Shown: positions 35,095 through 43,902 of the stretch, piece by piece
Numbering within the stretch: the stretch's first letter is position 1
How the letters are laid out: each line of letters begins with the position of its first letter
Assembly: GCA_049969475.1 (NCBI GenBank)
Contig: JBMFOU010000020.1
Coordinates: 1-64,000, forward strand
Reading direction: 5' to 3'
From: UBA2030 sp049969475
GTDB taxonomy: Bacteria > Bacteroidota > Bacteroidia > Bacteroidales > TTA-H9
DNA: 64,000 nt
Position numbers and translations under genes: made by a program
The notes under the pieces: generated by a model
What the model saw: only the letters and a program-made list of their open reading frames with translations
The model's database searches: none
What the model was told of the DNA's origin: nothing

Positions 35095-36825
35095 ATGAGA
35101 AGAAAATTTCCTCTAATGTCCTTATTCCTGCTAATTTTCTGGGTACTCAGCGGGCAGGAACTTGTAATTCCTGAAAAGAGCTTTTTCATTGATTCTTTGC
35201 ATCGGTTTTATACCCAAACCGACTTACCCCTATATGTGCAGATAGCTTCAAAACCCGGTGACCCCAGTCCAGTAACCCTTTCTCAAACCGATCATGCAGA
35301 TAAAGATAATGTGTTGATTCCTATGTATATGGATGGCAACGGTAAGCATACTCTCAGGCACAAAGATGCTCTGCATAATACCGAGAACGTGTTTGTAATT
35401 TATGCTGACGGAACTCCACCTTCCAGTTCTTCCCTTTTTACTGGTGCACCGGTATACACGGCAGGTGGAAAAATCTATTACGGCAAAAATTTAACCGTTA
35501 CACTTTCAACCCGTGATGATTTGTCAGGGGTAAAAGCTTTTCTTTATTCTCTCAATGGGGAAAAATATCACCAATACCTCAGACCCCTTATTGTTGACAA
35601 GGAGGGTAACCACATCCTGAAATATTATGCCTTCGACCAGGTAGGAAATGTAGAAAACCTGAATGAACGTGCCTTCACTGTCGATTTAACTCCTCCGGTT
35701 ACTGAGCACAAAACTGGAGGTGTTACTTTGCAAGGAAAAATACTTTCGGCATCCTCCGATATTTGGCTCGAATCGAGTGACAACATTAGCGGTGTGGACA
35801 TTACCCGGTTTGGTTTTAATGATGAAGGAGAAAAATTATACTTGGGTGGCAAAATCAATTTTACTTATCTGCCTGAGGGCGAAAATACCCTTTGGTTTTA
35901 TTCGGTAGACAAAGTCAGAAATGTTGAGGAAAAAAGAAAATTTGAGTTTTTCTATGATAAGACACCTCCTATTATTGCCACGGATATTTTAGGCGATCGA
36001 TTTATTGTTAACGATAGGATTTATTTTAGTGGTCGTACTAAACTGAAAATAACGGCAGTTGATAACAAAACGGGAATCAAGACATTGCGTTATGCAATCA
36101 ACGATTTAAATTTCAAGGACTATGAAGAACCCTTCTACCTTCCTTCCAGGCAGGGTATTCACATCGTTCGCTATTATGCCGTCGATAGCCTGGATAATGC
36201 AACGGCCGACCTAAAGAATCTTCGATTTGAGGAATTTAAGCATAATGTGAGTAAAATATTTGTAGACCTTACAGGTCCCTCGCTTGAATATGCCTACGAC
36301 GGCCCCAACTACACCAGCCGGGATACAGTTTTTATTAACGATAAAACCCGTATTCGCTTGAGCTTCACTGATGCAGAATCGGGGCCCCAACACCTGGCCT
36401 ATGCCAAAGACGGAAATCCCGCAGAAATAGATTACACTGGTCCATTCTCGATTCATGAAGCAGGTTGGCATACCATCCAAATTGTGGGCTATGATAATGT
36501 GAATAACCGTAACCAGAGAGTATTTGGTTTTGTGGTGGACAACAAGGCTCCGGTTATTGATTTCAGATTTAGCGTACAGCCTATTGGAAAAAGAGAAGGA
36601 CTAGATGTTTATCCTCCTTTCGTAGCCCTTTATCTTGCCCCCCATGATGACCTCTCAGGCATCGAAAGGGTAGGCTGGTCACTCAATGGGGCACCTGAGC
36701 AGCCTTATCAAAGTCGTATCGCAGGTTTTTCCCGGGGGCAGAAACACCGGCTGATTGTTACTGCTTCCGATAAACTGGGAAATACATCCACAAAGACTTT
36801 TGAATTTTATATAAATGAAAAATAA
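35095..36825 (+). CDS. secreted OmpL47-repeat protein
   Basis: A 576-residue exported protein: signal peptide (LMSLFLLIFWVLSGQ) and about five repeats of the OmpL47-type beta domain, with the repeated pattern of DLSGVKAFLYSLNGE, then HILKYYAFDQVGNVE and DLTPPV. Later copies: NISGVDITRFGFND, GIKTLRYAINDLNFKD, GPQHLAYAKDG and GIERVGWSLNG. Such repeats are envelope-associated, but the name does not prove a barrel; they look like beta-sandwich repeats. It lies 29 bases behind the receiver-kinase gene and is followed by a terminator, so it is probably the third gene of that operon. Confidence 0.82.
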   Translation: MRRKFPLMSLFLLIFWVLSGQELVIPEKSFFIDSLHRFYTQTDLPLYVQIASKPGDPSPVTLSQTDHADKDNVLIPMYMDGNGKHTLRHKDALHNTENVFVIYADGTPPSSSSLFTGAPVYTAGGKIYYGKNLTVTLSTRDDLSGVKAFLYSLNGEKYHQYLRPLIVDKEGNHILKYYAFDQVGNVENLNERAFTVDLTPPVTEHKTGGVTLQGKILSASSDIWLESSDNISGVDITRFGFNDEGEKLYLGGKINFTYLPEGENTLWFYSVDKVRNVEEKRKFEFFYDKTPPIIATDILGDRFIVNDRIYFSGRTKLKITAVDNKTGIKTLRYAINDLNFKDYEEPFYLPSRQGIHIVRYYAVDSLDNATADLKNLRFEEFKHNVSKIFVDLTGPSLEYAYDGPNYTSRDTVFINDKTRIRLSFTDAESGPQHLAYAKDGNPAEIDYTGPFSIHEAGWHTIQIVGYDNVNNRNQRVFGFVVDNKAPVIDFRFSVQPIGKREGLDVYPPFVALYLAPHDDLSGIERVGWSLNGAPEQPYQSRIAGFSRGQKHRLIVTASDKLGNTSTKTFEFYINEK

Positions 36826-36847
36826 CGCACAGGCAAAAGCCTGATGG

Positions 36848-36875
36848 GCCGGCTTCCGGAAGGCAGCCGGCTTTT
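36848..36875 (+). terminator. terminator after the OmpL47-repeat gene
   Basis: GCCGGCT (36848-36854) pairs with AGCCGGC (36865-36871), followed by TTTT. A small hairpin CAGGC-AAAA-GCCTG lies just before it. The ispH -7 element begins within eight bases. Confidence 0.72.
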
Positions 36876-36878
36876 CTG

Positions 36879-36886
36879 TATTTTTG
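36879..36886 (+). promoter_or_regulatory. Bacteroidota -7 element for ispH
   Basis: TATTTTTG matches TAnnTTTG, 13 bases before the ispH ATG. Its -33 region would overlap the upstream terminator stem; no clear TTTG is seen there. The leader would be very short. Confidence 0.5.
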
Positions 36887-36899
36887 CACCAAAAACCGC

Positions 36900-37763
36900 A
36901 TGGAAATCATTATTGACCCCGACAGCGGATTTTGTTTCGGGGTTCGTAGAGCCATACAATTAGCTGAGGATAATTTATCCGATGGACCTCTAACCTGCCT
37001 GGGCGATATGGTGCACAACGAGGCTGAGGTGGCCCGCCTGGAAGCCCTGGGAATGCAGACTTTTCGCCCATCGCGTGATAACAAGTGGCCAGGGGGAAGG
37101 GTACTGATTCGTGCCCATGGCGAACCCCCAGAAACTTATGCGCGACTTCGTGACTCCGGCGCTCAGGTCATTGATGCCACCTGTCCTATCGTCCTTCGAT
37201 TGCAGGAGAAAGTTAAAAAAGCGTTTGAGGCATCCCGACAGACCGGTTCGCAAATCCTCATCTATGGAAAACAAGGACATCCTGAGGTAATGGGGCTGAA
37301 CGGACAAACCGGATACCGGGCCCTCGTGATTTCAGACGAATCTGATTTTGATGCTATAGATTTCGACAAGTCAGCAGAGTTGTTCAGCCAGACCACTATG
37401 GATGCTGAGTCATACACTCGATTGGCCGAAAAGCTTAGAATCAGGTTCACTGCGAAAGGACAGACACTGAAGGTACATCCTAGTTCGTGCAGGCAGGTCT
37501 CAGGCCGCGTAGAGGGTCTGCGGAAGTTTGCTGTCAGTGTCGATGTGGTCGTGTTTGTCAGTGGCCGCCATTCGAGCAATGGGAAGGCACTCTTCGAGGT
37601 TTGCAGGGCGGTGAATGCCAGAACCTACCACGTATCGGCGCCCAGCGAACTAGACCCAGCCTGGTTTTCAGGGGCTCAGCGCTGTGGCATAAGCGGTGCT
37701 ACCAGCACACCTCCCTGGCTGTTGGAACAGGTGGCCCATGCCATTCGTACCCTAACCTCTTAA
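36900..37763 (+). CDS. ispH: 4-hydroxy-3-methylbut-2-enyl diphosphate reductase
   Basis: IspH (LytB) is the last enzyme of the MEP isoprenoid pathway, making IPP and DMAPP with a [4Fe-4S] cluster. The 287-residue protein has the three cluster cysteines in GFCFGVRRA, DATCPIV and PSSCRQVSGR. The substrate-binding motifs RAHGEPPE, YGKQGHPEV and GATSTPPWL are present. The segment around the third Cys differs slightly from the common form (TIC), but the ligand is kept. Normal length. Confidence 0.94.
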   Translation: MEIIIDPDSGFCFGVRRAIQLAEDNLSDGPLTCLGDMVHNEAEVARLEALGMQTFRPSRDNKWPGGRVLIRAHGEPPETYARLRDSGAQVIDATCPIVLRLQEKVKKAFEASRQTGSQILIYGKQGHPEVMGLNGQTGYRALVISDESDFDAIDFDKSAELFSQTTMDAESYTRLAEKLRIRFTAKGQTLKVHPSSCRQVSGRVEGLRKFAVSVDVVVFVSGRHSSNGKALFEVCRAVNARTYHVSAPSELDPAWFSGAQRCGISGATSTPPWLLEQVAHAIRTLTS

Positions 37764-37770
37764 TGCGCTG

Positions 37771-37778
37771 TATTTTTG
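37771..37778 (+). promoter_or_regulatory. Bacteroidota -7 element for recF
   Basis: TATTTTTG lies only four bases before the recF ATG. Transcription would begin at or next to the start codon, giving a leaderless or nearly leaderless message. This is inferred from position alone. Confidence 0.42.
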
Positions 37779-37782
37779 CATC

Positions 37783-38913
37783 ATGCATCTGCATAGTCTT
37801 AAATTAATCAATTTTAAGAATTACAAGGATTCCAGCTTGGTTTTTTCCCCTAAAATCAATTGCCTGGTTGGGCCCAATGGGGCAGGTAAAACCAATCTGC
37901 TCGATGCGGTTTATTATCTGTCGTTTACTCGTTCGTTTTTCAACCCCATCGATTATCAGAACATTCGCCATGGAGAGGAGTTTTTTGCTTTACATGGCGA
38001 GTATTTCAGGGATGGAGAGCAACACCACCTGGTAAGCTGTATTCAGAAAAAGGGACAGGCTAAGGAGTTTAGCCTCAATCAAAAAAGATATGAGCGGCTG
38101 GCTGACCACATTGGGCTCATTCCCCTGGTTATCGTCTCACCATACGATCGTGATTTAATAAACGATGGGAGTGAAATACGCCGAAAATATATCGATGGCG
38201 TCATCTCACAATTCGACCACGCCTACCTCGATGACTTACTGACCTATAACCGTGCTTTGGCGAGCCGCAATGCTTTGTTGCGGCAATTTACCGATACTGG
38301 GGCTTTCGATGCTTTTATGCTGGATATTTACACCCCTCAGCTTGTTAATACGGGCCAGCGTATTTATGAGAAAAGAAAGTCCTTTCTGCAAGCTTTTCTT
38401 CCGGTTTTCAACCATTTTTACAGGGAGATATCAGGTAATCGCGAAGAAGTTAATATTGTTTATCAAAGTCAGCTGAACGATGCTGGGATGCCACAACTAC
38501 TCGAAGATTCGCTTGTCCGCGACCGGACCTTGCGCTATACTACGGTCGGTATTCATAAAGATGACCTTGAATTTCTGATTGGAGGATTTCCCGTTAAAAA
38601 ATTTGGTTCTCAGGGACAGCAGAAGTCTTTTGTGGTAGCCATAAAGCTGGCTCAGTTTGAGTTTACACGCAGCATCATCGGCTATAAGCCCATTTTGCTG
38701 CTCGACGATGTTTTCGACAAACTCGATGAGGAGAGGGTAAAAACGCTGATTCGGCTGGCTGGCGAGGAACAATTTGGCCAGGTGTTTATTACCGATACGC
38801 ATCTATCGCGCATCAAGTCAATATTTAACGAAAGCTCCATCGACCATGCTATTTTTAGGGTACAAAGGGAAATGGAGGAGGGAAGCGCCCTGGTTGAAAA
38901 AGTAGGGGAGTAG
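37783..38913 (+). CDS. recF: DNA replication/repair protein RecF
   Basis: RecF is an SMC-like ATPase that helps load RecA at gaps. The 376-residue protein has Walker A (GPNGAGKTNLLDAVYYLSF), the ABC-type signature region (KKFGSQGQQKSFVVAIKLAQ) and Walker B (PILLLDDVFDKLD). N-terminal HLHSLKLINFKNYK is the family start. It lies 19 bases behind ispH but has its own -7 box. Confidence 0.96.
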   Translation: MHLHSLKLINFKNYKDSSLVFSPKINCLVGPNGAGKTNLLDAVYYLSFTRSFFNPIDYQNIRHGEEFFALHGEYFRDGEQHHLVSCIQKKGQAKEFSLNQKRYERLADHIGLIPLVIVSPYDRDLINDGSEIRRKYIDGVISQFDHAYLDDLLTYNRALASRNALLRQFTDTGAFDAFMLDIYTPQLVNTGQRIYEKRKSFLQAFLPVFNHFYREISGNREEVNIVYQSQLNDAGMPQLLEDSLVRDRTLRYTTVGIHKDDLEFLIGGFPVKKFGSQGQQKSFVVAIKLAQFEFTRSIIGYKPILLLDDVFDKLDEERVKTLIRLAGEEQFGQVFITDTHLSRIKSIFNESSIDHAIFRVQREMEEGSALVEKVGE

Positions 38914-38938
38914 TACTTTTGGGGGAATGGAGTTAATT

Positions 38939-40411
38939 TTAGAGTTTAAACCACGACTCCACTCTTACGGTTTTATCTTTTGGTTCGTTGCGGTGTCTGA
39001 ATTCGTTTTTGCGGGGATTGTAGATGTAGTCTCCACTCCAGCGTTCGGCATGCAATGCAATTTCACGTACAGCACCGGCTACAGTTTCCAATTCTTCGTC
39101 GGTCATCGTGGGATGCAACGAAAGCCTTACCCACCCCGGCTTCTCTGAAAGGTCTCCCTGGTTTATTTTTTCAGTGATACGCTTGCTTTGCTCGTAGCTT
39201 ACATTCAATAGAAAATGTCCATAAGTACCGGCACAGGCACATCCTCCACGCACCTGCACACCCCACAAATCATTCAGCAGTTTGACTGCCAGGTTGTAAT
39301 GCACATTATCAAGATAGAAAGAAAAAATGCCCAATCGGTCTTCTACGTGGTCGGCAAGAATATGCACGTGAGGAATGTCGCGAAACAATTGGAAAGCTTT
39401 CGATACGAGTTCTTTTTCCCTTTCGTGCATGCGTTGAGTGGTCATCTGGTTTTTCAGCTCAATGCTCAAGGCTGTGCGAATAGCTTGTAGAAATCCGGGA
39501 GTTCCTCCGTCCTCACGTAATTCAATGTCGTCGATGTATTTGTATTCTCCCCAGGGGTTGGTCCAGTCGACAGTACCACCGCCCGGCTGGTCGGGTGCCG
39601 GATTGTGATAGAGCGAAGAGTCGAAAATGAGTACGCCGGAACTGCCTGGCCCACCCAGGAATTTATGAGGAGAGAAAAAAATGGCATCTAATTTTTCCAT
39701 GGGATCGGCCGGATGCATGTTGATGTCGACATAAGGAGCCGAGGCTGCAAAATCCACAAAACAAACCCCGCCATATTCGTGCATCAGCCGTGCCATGGCA
39801 TAATAGGGAGGCTGAATGCCAGTAACATTTGAGCAAGCCGAAAATGATCCGATTTTAAACTGTCGGTTGCCATATTCCTTGAGTTTGGCTTCCAGGTCGT
39901 TAAGGTCAACAAAGAGGTCGGGTGTGTGTTTAATAATCACTACATCGGCCACAGTTTCGAGCCATGAGGTATGATTGCTGTGATGTTCCATATGCGTGAT
40001 GAAAACCACGGGTTTCTCCCTCATGCTCAAGCAACCAGTTTTGAAAAGCTGACCACAAAACTTAAGCCCTAAAATGCGCTGCAATTTGTTTATAACGCCT
40101 GTCATTCCGAAACCCGTTGTGATAATGACATCGTTGGGCCCGGCATTCACATGCTCTTTTATGAAATGATGCGCATAGTGATAGGCCTTGGTCATGAGTG
40201 TGCCGGTTTCGCTAGTCTCAGTATGCGTATTGGCAACCCAGGGACCGAAAGTATTGATGATGCGCTCTTCTATAGGGCGGTAAAGGCGTCCGCTGGCGAT
40301 CCAATCGGCATAAATCAACCGACGGGTGCCATAAGGTGTTTCGAAAAGCATTTCGTTTCCAATCGTGTTTTCGCGGAAGGGCCTAAACCAATGCTCAAGT
40401 TGGTGGTTCAT
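38939..40411 (-). CDS. class V aminotransferase-fold PLP enzyme
   Basis: A 490-residue PLP-dependent enzyme of the cysteine-desulfurase-like class V family. Visible are THMEHHSN, GSFSACSNVTG, CFVDFAASAPY, the PLP-lysine motif FFSPHKFLGGPGSSG and a cysteine-rich segment VRGGCACAG near residue 400, where desulfurases have their mobile catalytic cysteine. It is about 80 residues longer than SufS. Whether it is a true cysteine desulfurase is unclear; no suf or isc genes are close. The ATG at 40411 (MNHQLEHWF) is chosen over an upstream in-frame start. Convergent with recF. Confidence 0.85.
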   Translation of the reverse strand: MNHQLEHWFRPFRENTIGNEMLFETPYGTRRLIYADWIASGRLYRPIEERIINTFGPWVANTHTETSETGTLMTKAYHYAHHFIKEHVNAGPNDVIITTGFGMTGVINKLQRILGLKFCGQLFKTGCLSMREKPVVFITHMEHHSNHTSWLETVADVVIIKHTPDLFVDLNDLEAKLKEYGNRQFKIGSFSACSNVTGIQPPYYAMARLMHEYGGVCFVDFAASAPYVDINMHPADPMEKLDAIFFSPHKFLGGPGSSGVLIFDSSLYHNPAPDQPGGGTVDWTNPWGEYKYIDDIELREDGGTPGFLQAIRTALSIELKNQMTTQRMHEREKELVSKAFQLFRDIPHVHILADHVEDRLGIFSFYLDNVHYNLAVKLLNDLWGVQVRGGCACAGTYGHFLLNVSYEQSKRITEKINQGDLSEKPGWVRLSLHPTMTDEELETVAGAVREIALHAERWSGDYIYNPRKNEFRHRNEPKDKTVRVESWFKL

Positions 40412-40645
40412 GGGTGCTAAAAATCGGATAGGAGCAAAAATACGGGTTTGAAGCACATGGGCAAAGCAACCTGTGCATCAGAAAAATTAGAGGATGGAGG
40501 AAATTTTACAGGTGAATTTTGAAGGAATTTATATCATGTATTATTCATAAAATGTTGAAATACTTAGTTCTAGATTTAAATAAGAATTCCTTCTTTCGAA
40601 ATCCCTATAGGACAAAATCTGATGTCATTTTCAGACTTTGTCTGA

Positions 40646-40677
40646 TTGCTGCCGGCATTCTTCCATTACTAAATTTG
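40646..40677 (+). promoter_or_regulatory. candidate promoter of the chemotaxis operon
   Basis: TTG (40646-40648), a 21-base spacer and TAAATTTG (40670-40677) fit the Bacteroidota promoter pattern. Transcription would start near 40684, about 16 bases before the first receiver gene. The 240 bases upstream hold no gene. Confidence 0.55.
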
Positions 40678-40699
40678 CTACAAACGTTAAAATGTAATT

Positions 40700-41068
40700 A
40701 TGAGAATACTGCTGGTTGACACATCCATACCCTTGTTAAACCGGCTTTCCCGCGCTTTAAAACGTCAGGGATGCCAGGCTGAAATAGCTGTGGCCAGCAC
40801 GGCTTCCGATGCATATGAAGAATTAGCCAGCAGTCCTTTTGATGTTGTGGTTTTCGACCTTTTCCTGCCTGATGACCCAGGGATGAAGTTTATACAGATT
40901 CTGAGCAAAGACTATCCCATGAGCACTCCACTCATTTATTCTTCTGACCTTAACCCTGATGTAGAAAAAATTTGCCGCTCGATGGGCGGAGCCTTTTTCT
41001 TTCGAAAACCCGATGATCATGAAAAATTGATTCAAAAAATTTTAAACCTGGAAAACCGAATATCTTAA
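40700..41068 (+). CDS. stand-alone divergent receiver domain protein
   Basis: A 122-residue single receiver domain. The phospho-acceptor Asp (VVFDLFLPDDPG) and the conserved Lys (FFRKPDD) are present. The N-terminal acidic pair of receivers, normally DD, is DT here (LLVDTSIP), which should weaken Mg2+ binding. It is the first gene of the chemotaxis operon, three bases before cheY, and may be a side branch or phosphate sink. Confidence 0.85.
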   Translation: MRILLVDTSIPLLNRLSRALKRQGCQAEIAVASTASDAYEELASSPFDVVVFDLFLPDDPGMKFIQILSKDYPMSTPLIYSSDLNPDVEKICRSMGGAFFFRKPDDHEKLIQKILNLENRIS

Positions 41069-41071
41069 ACC

Positions 41072-41440
41072 ATGAAAAAAATTCTAATAACCGATGATTC
41101 GGCAACCATGCGCAAAATGGTTATGGCAGCCTTGCGAATACTGCCGGATATATCGTTTTTAGAGGCATCCAACGGATTGGAAGCTTTGGAACTCATTGCT
41201 ATCCATCGGCCCGATCTGGTGATTCTCGACATCAATATGCCCGATATGAACGGTATGGATGTGTTGCGATTTATCAGGAATCACCAGATTTTTTTCAAGA
41301 TGCCGGTTATTATGCTTACCACCCGTTCCGACGATGGCATCAAGTCTTCGGCTCTTGAAGCAGGGGCCACGATATATTTAACTAAACCATTTCAGCCCCA
41401 GAAGCTTAAAGAAGTGGTAGCACAACAGTTAAACCATTGA
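41072..41440 (+). CDS. cheY: CheY-type response regulator
   Basis: A 122-residue single receiver with all key residues: ITDDSATMRKMV (acidic pair), LVILDINMPDMNG (phospho-acceptor) and LTKPFQPQ (Lys). No output domain. Motifs such as DDSATMRKMV are typical of CheY. It starts three bases after the first receiver gene and ends three bases before cheA, so it is probably the direct target of this CheA. Confidence 0.92.
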   Translation: MKKILITDDSATMRKMVMAALRILPDISFLEASNGLEALELIAIHRPDLVILDINMPDMNGMDVLRFIRNHQIFFKMPVIMLTTRSDDGIKSSALEAGATIYLTKPFQPQKLKEVVAQQLNH

Positions 41441-41443
41441 GCC

Positions 41444-43441
41444 ATGACGAGTCTTATTGAGGAGTTTGCTGATGATTTTTATGCCGAGGCCGATGAATAG
41501 CTGGGTTCGATTCGAAAGTTGCTGCTTGAAGCAGAGCAGCATCCCCTGACTGCCGACCAGTTGCAGGCGCTCTTGAGAGCTTATCATACACTCAAAGGAA
41601 TCTCGGGTATGATGGGATTTTGATTTGTTGAAGAAATTTCCCACGACCTGGAAGCCTACCTTAAGAATCTTCAAAAACAAGGGAAGAATCTTGACAAGGA
41701 CAATATTACCTTTATTATCACTGGAACTTCGCTCATTGAATCCAATTTGAGCTCTAAAGGACAAGCCAACGAAGCGGATCTGGCATCATGGGGCGAATTG
41801 AAGGGGCGACTTAAAGATTTGACTTTGGGTGAGAAGGTGGAAGATACAGCCAATTCTGCATCCCCCATGGCCAAAAAATTCAGAGTGGTTTTCGAATCAT
41901 CGAAAGAAAATTTTGAACAGAATATCACGGTAAATACGATTCGGGATATTTTAAGTGCACATTGTCAAATTCTTGAGGTTCATCCTATTACAGGTGAGAG
42001 TGACAGGTTATTTTTTGAATTTATCGTATCTTCTGAATTGCCTTGCGACGAGCTGAGCAGAACTATGCCTGTTGCGGTCAAATGCGAAGCTTTGGAGGCT
42101 TTACCCACAGAGGGAGCTACCGTTGAAATAAATTCTTCCGGAGCAGGAAGTGCGTTTGTGGAGGCCAAAGAGAAGGTAGAATCGCCAGTAGGACGCGAAG
42201 AAAGGTCGGCTCTTAAAAGTGGCTTTGTTCGGGTTGACATCCATCGGTTGGAAGACCTGATGACCCTGATTGGAAATCTGGTAATTAGCCGCAGCAAGCT
42301 GGAAGAAGCCCTGCAGGTTTTGTCAAAAGAGGTAAAGGAGAATAAACTAAGATCATTGATTGAAATTAACCAACTGATGGAGCGTCAGTTGCGTAATCTG
42401 AGGGAAGGGGTCATGCGTGTACGCATGGTTCCTATTGCCGATGCTTTCGACCGCATGCAATACATAATTCAGGAAGCCTCGCGCAATTACAATCGTAAAA
42501 TCCAGTTACATGTTGTTGGTAGGGAAACAGAAATCGATAAATATGTAGTGGAGCGCATGATCGATTCTTTGCTTCACCTGGTGCGAAATGCGGTGAGCCA
42601 TGGTATTGAACCCCCTGAAGAAAGGGTGAAGGCTGGTAAACCAGAAGTAGGAAATATTTATCTAAAGGCTTTTACTTCCGGCGATTCTGTTATTCTTGAG
42701 ATTTCTGACGATGGAAGAGGGATAGACCGACAGAAACTCATACGCAAAGGAATTGAGGCCGGAGTTCTGGCACCCAAAAACGAAGTAAGCGATGCTGAAA
42801 TACTGGATATCATGTGCAGACCAGGTATTTCAAGCAAAGATGAAGCAGATCGTTACAGTGGTAGAGGAGTAGGAATGGATGTGGTGCAGCGTACAATAAT
42901 TGAATTGGGCGGTCAGCTCGATTTCAAGTCGGAACCCAATCAGGGGACCACTTTTATTATCCAGCTTCCGCTAACCATTGCTATTCTCGATGCACTCATC
43001 CTCCGGGTAGGAAACATGCGTTTTGCACTCCCTCAAACTATGGTCTCAGAAGTGATTCAGGTAGATCAAAACGATATAACCAGCATTGAAGGGAATCTCA
43101 TCATTCCCTACCGGAATCATGTGCTGGCAATCATCGATCTGATGGAATATTTCCATATAGGAGAGGGCGGCAGCGGAATGCGAAACGTGCTGGTGTGCAG
43201 CAGTGGTTCAAGGCTGGCCGGCCTGATGGTGGACAAAGTAGAAGGAATAAGGGAAATTGTGGTACGAACCATCACCGACCCACTGGTCTCGGTTCCGGGT
43301 ATTTCTGGGGCTACCGAGCTAGGCGACGGCAAGCTGATTCTTATTATCGATGCTAACGCACTCATAAAACATGTAGTTCAAATCCGTCAGAAAAGTGCAA
43401 GGAAAATTGAAGGTTTACCTAATTTATTGAAAAATGAGTAA
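41444..43441 (+). pseudogene. cheA: cheA, interrupted by two in-frame stop codons
   Basis: The chemotaxis histidine kinase reads continuously over 666 codons from ATG 41444 apart from two stops: TAG at 41498-41500 (codon 19) and TGA at 41621-41623 (codon 60). Both fall in the P1 phosphotransfer domain, on either side of the phospho-accepting His48 (RAYHTLKGISGMMGF). Downstream all is intact: a P2-like region, the P3 dimer helices (RLEDLMTLIGNLVISRSKLEE), the P4 ATPase (HLVRNAVSHGIEP, SGRGVGMDVVQRTI) and a P5 CheW-like domain. A product begun after the second stop would lack the histidine. TAG and TGA end intact genes here (clpS, alaS), so a changed code is unlikely. Either true decay or sequence errors. 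Confidence 0.88.
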
Positions 43442-43889
43442 CTCAACGGTTCAGACTGATTCATACATACTTTTTCAATTGGGAGACAATCATTTTGCTT
43501 TGCCCAGTGTAGTCGTGAAGCAACTTGATATGGTAGAATCCATTACCCCTATCCCTGGTGCGCCTTTTTATGTTGAAGGGATTGTTTTTAGCCGGGGCCT
43601 GGTGATTCCAGTGGTTAACCTGCGACTGAGGCTGGGTATGGAATACAAGCAGCCCGATATGCGTTCACGTATGATTATCATTTACAGCCACAATCGACAT
43701 ATAGGTTTGATTGTGGACTCAGCCCGCGATTTTGTGCACTTGCAGGCTGACTCTATCCTTCCCCCTCCTGAAAATGTAGCCGGACTCTCGGGAAATTACC
43801 TTATGGGTATAGCCCACCTCAAAGACCGCTTGGTTATTGTGCTTAATGTGGATGCTTTAATGAATGAAGAAGTTACTGATAATAAATAA
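43434..43889 (+). CDS. cheW: chemotaxis adaptor CheW
   Basis: CheW couples receptors to CheA. The 151-residue SH3-like protein contains YILFQLGDNHFALP, ITPIPGAPFYVEGIVFSRG, VIPVVNLRLRLG and a C-terminal LKDRLVIVLNVDALM. Full length. It overlaps the end of cheA by eight bases, so translation is probably coupled. Confidence 0.93.
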   Translation: MSNSTVQTDSYILFQLGDNHFALPSVVVKQLDMVESITPIPGAPFYVEGIVFSRGLVIPVVNLRLRLGMEYKQPDMRSRMIIIYSHNRHIGLIVDSARDFVHLQADSILPPPENVAGLSGNYLMGIAHLKDRLVIVLNVDALMNEEVTDNK

Positions 43890-43902
43890 ATCTAAGGTGA
43901 AT

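Noticed and set aside
41444..43441. Changed genetic code or selenocysteine as explanation of the cheA stops
   Set aside because: Both TAG and TGA occur in the same gene, neither at a cysteine-like position, and both end intact genes elsewhere in the window; no SECIS-like stem was noticed after the TGA.
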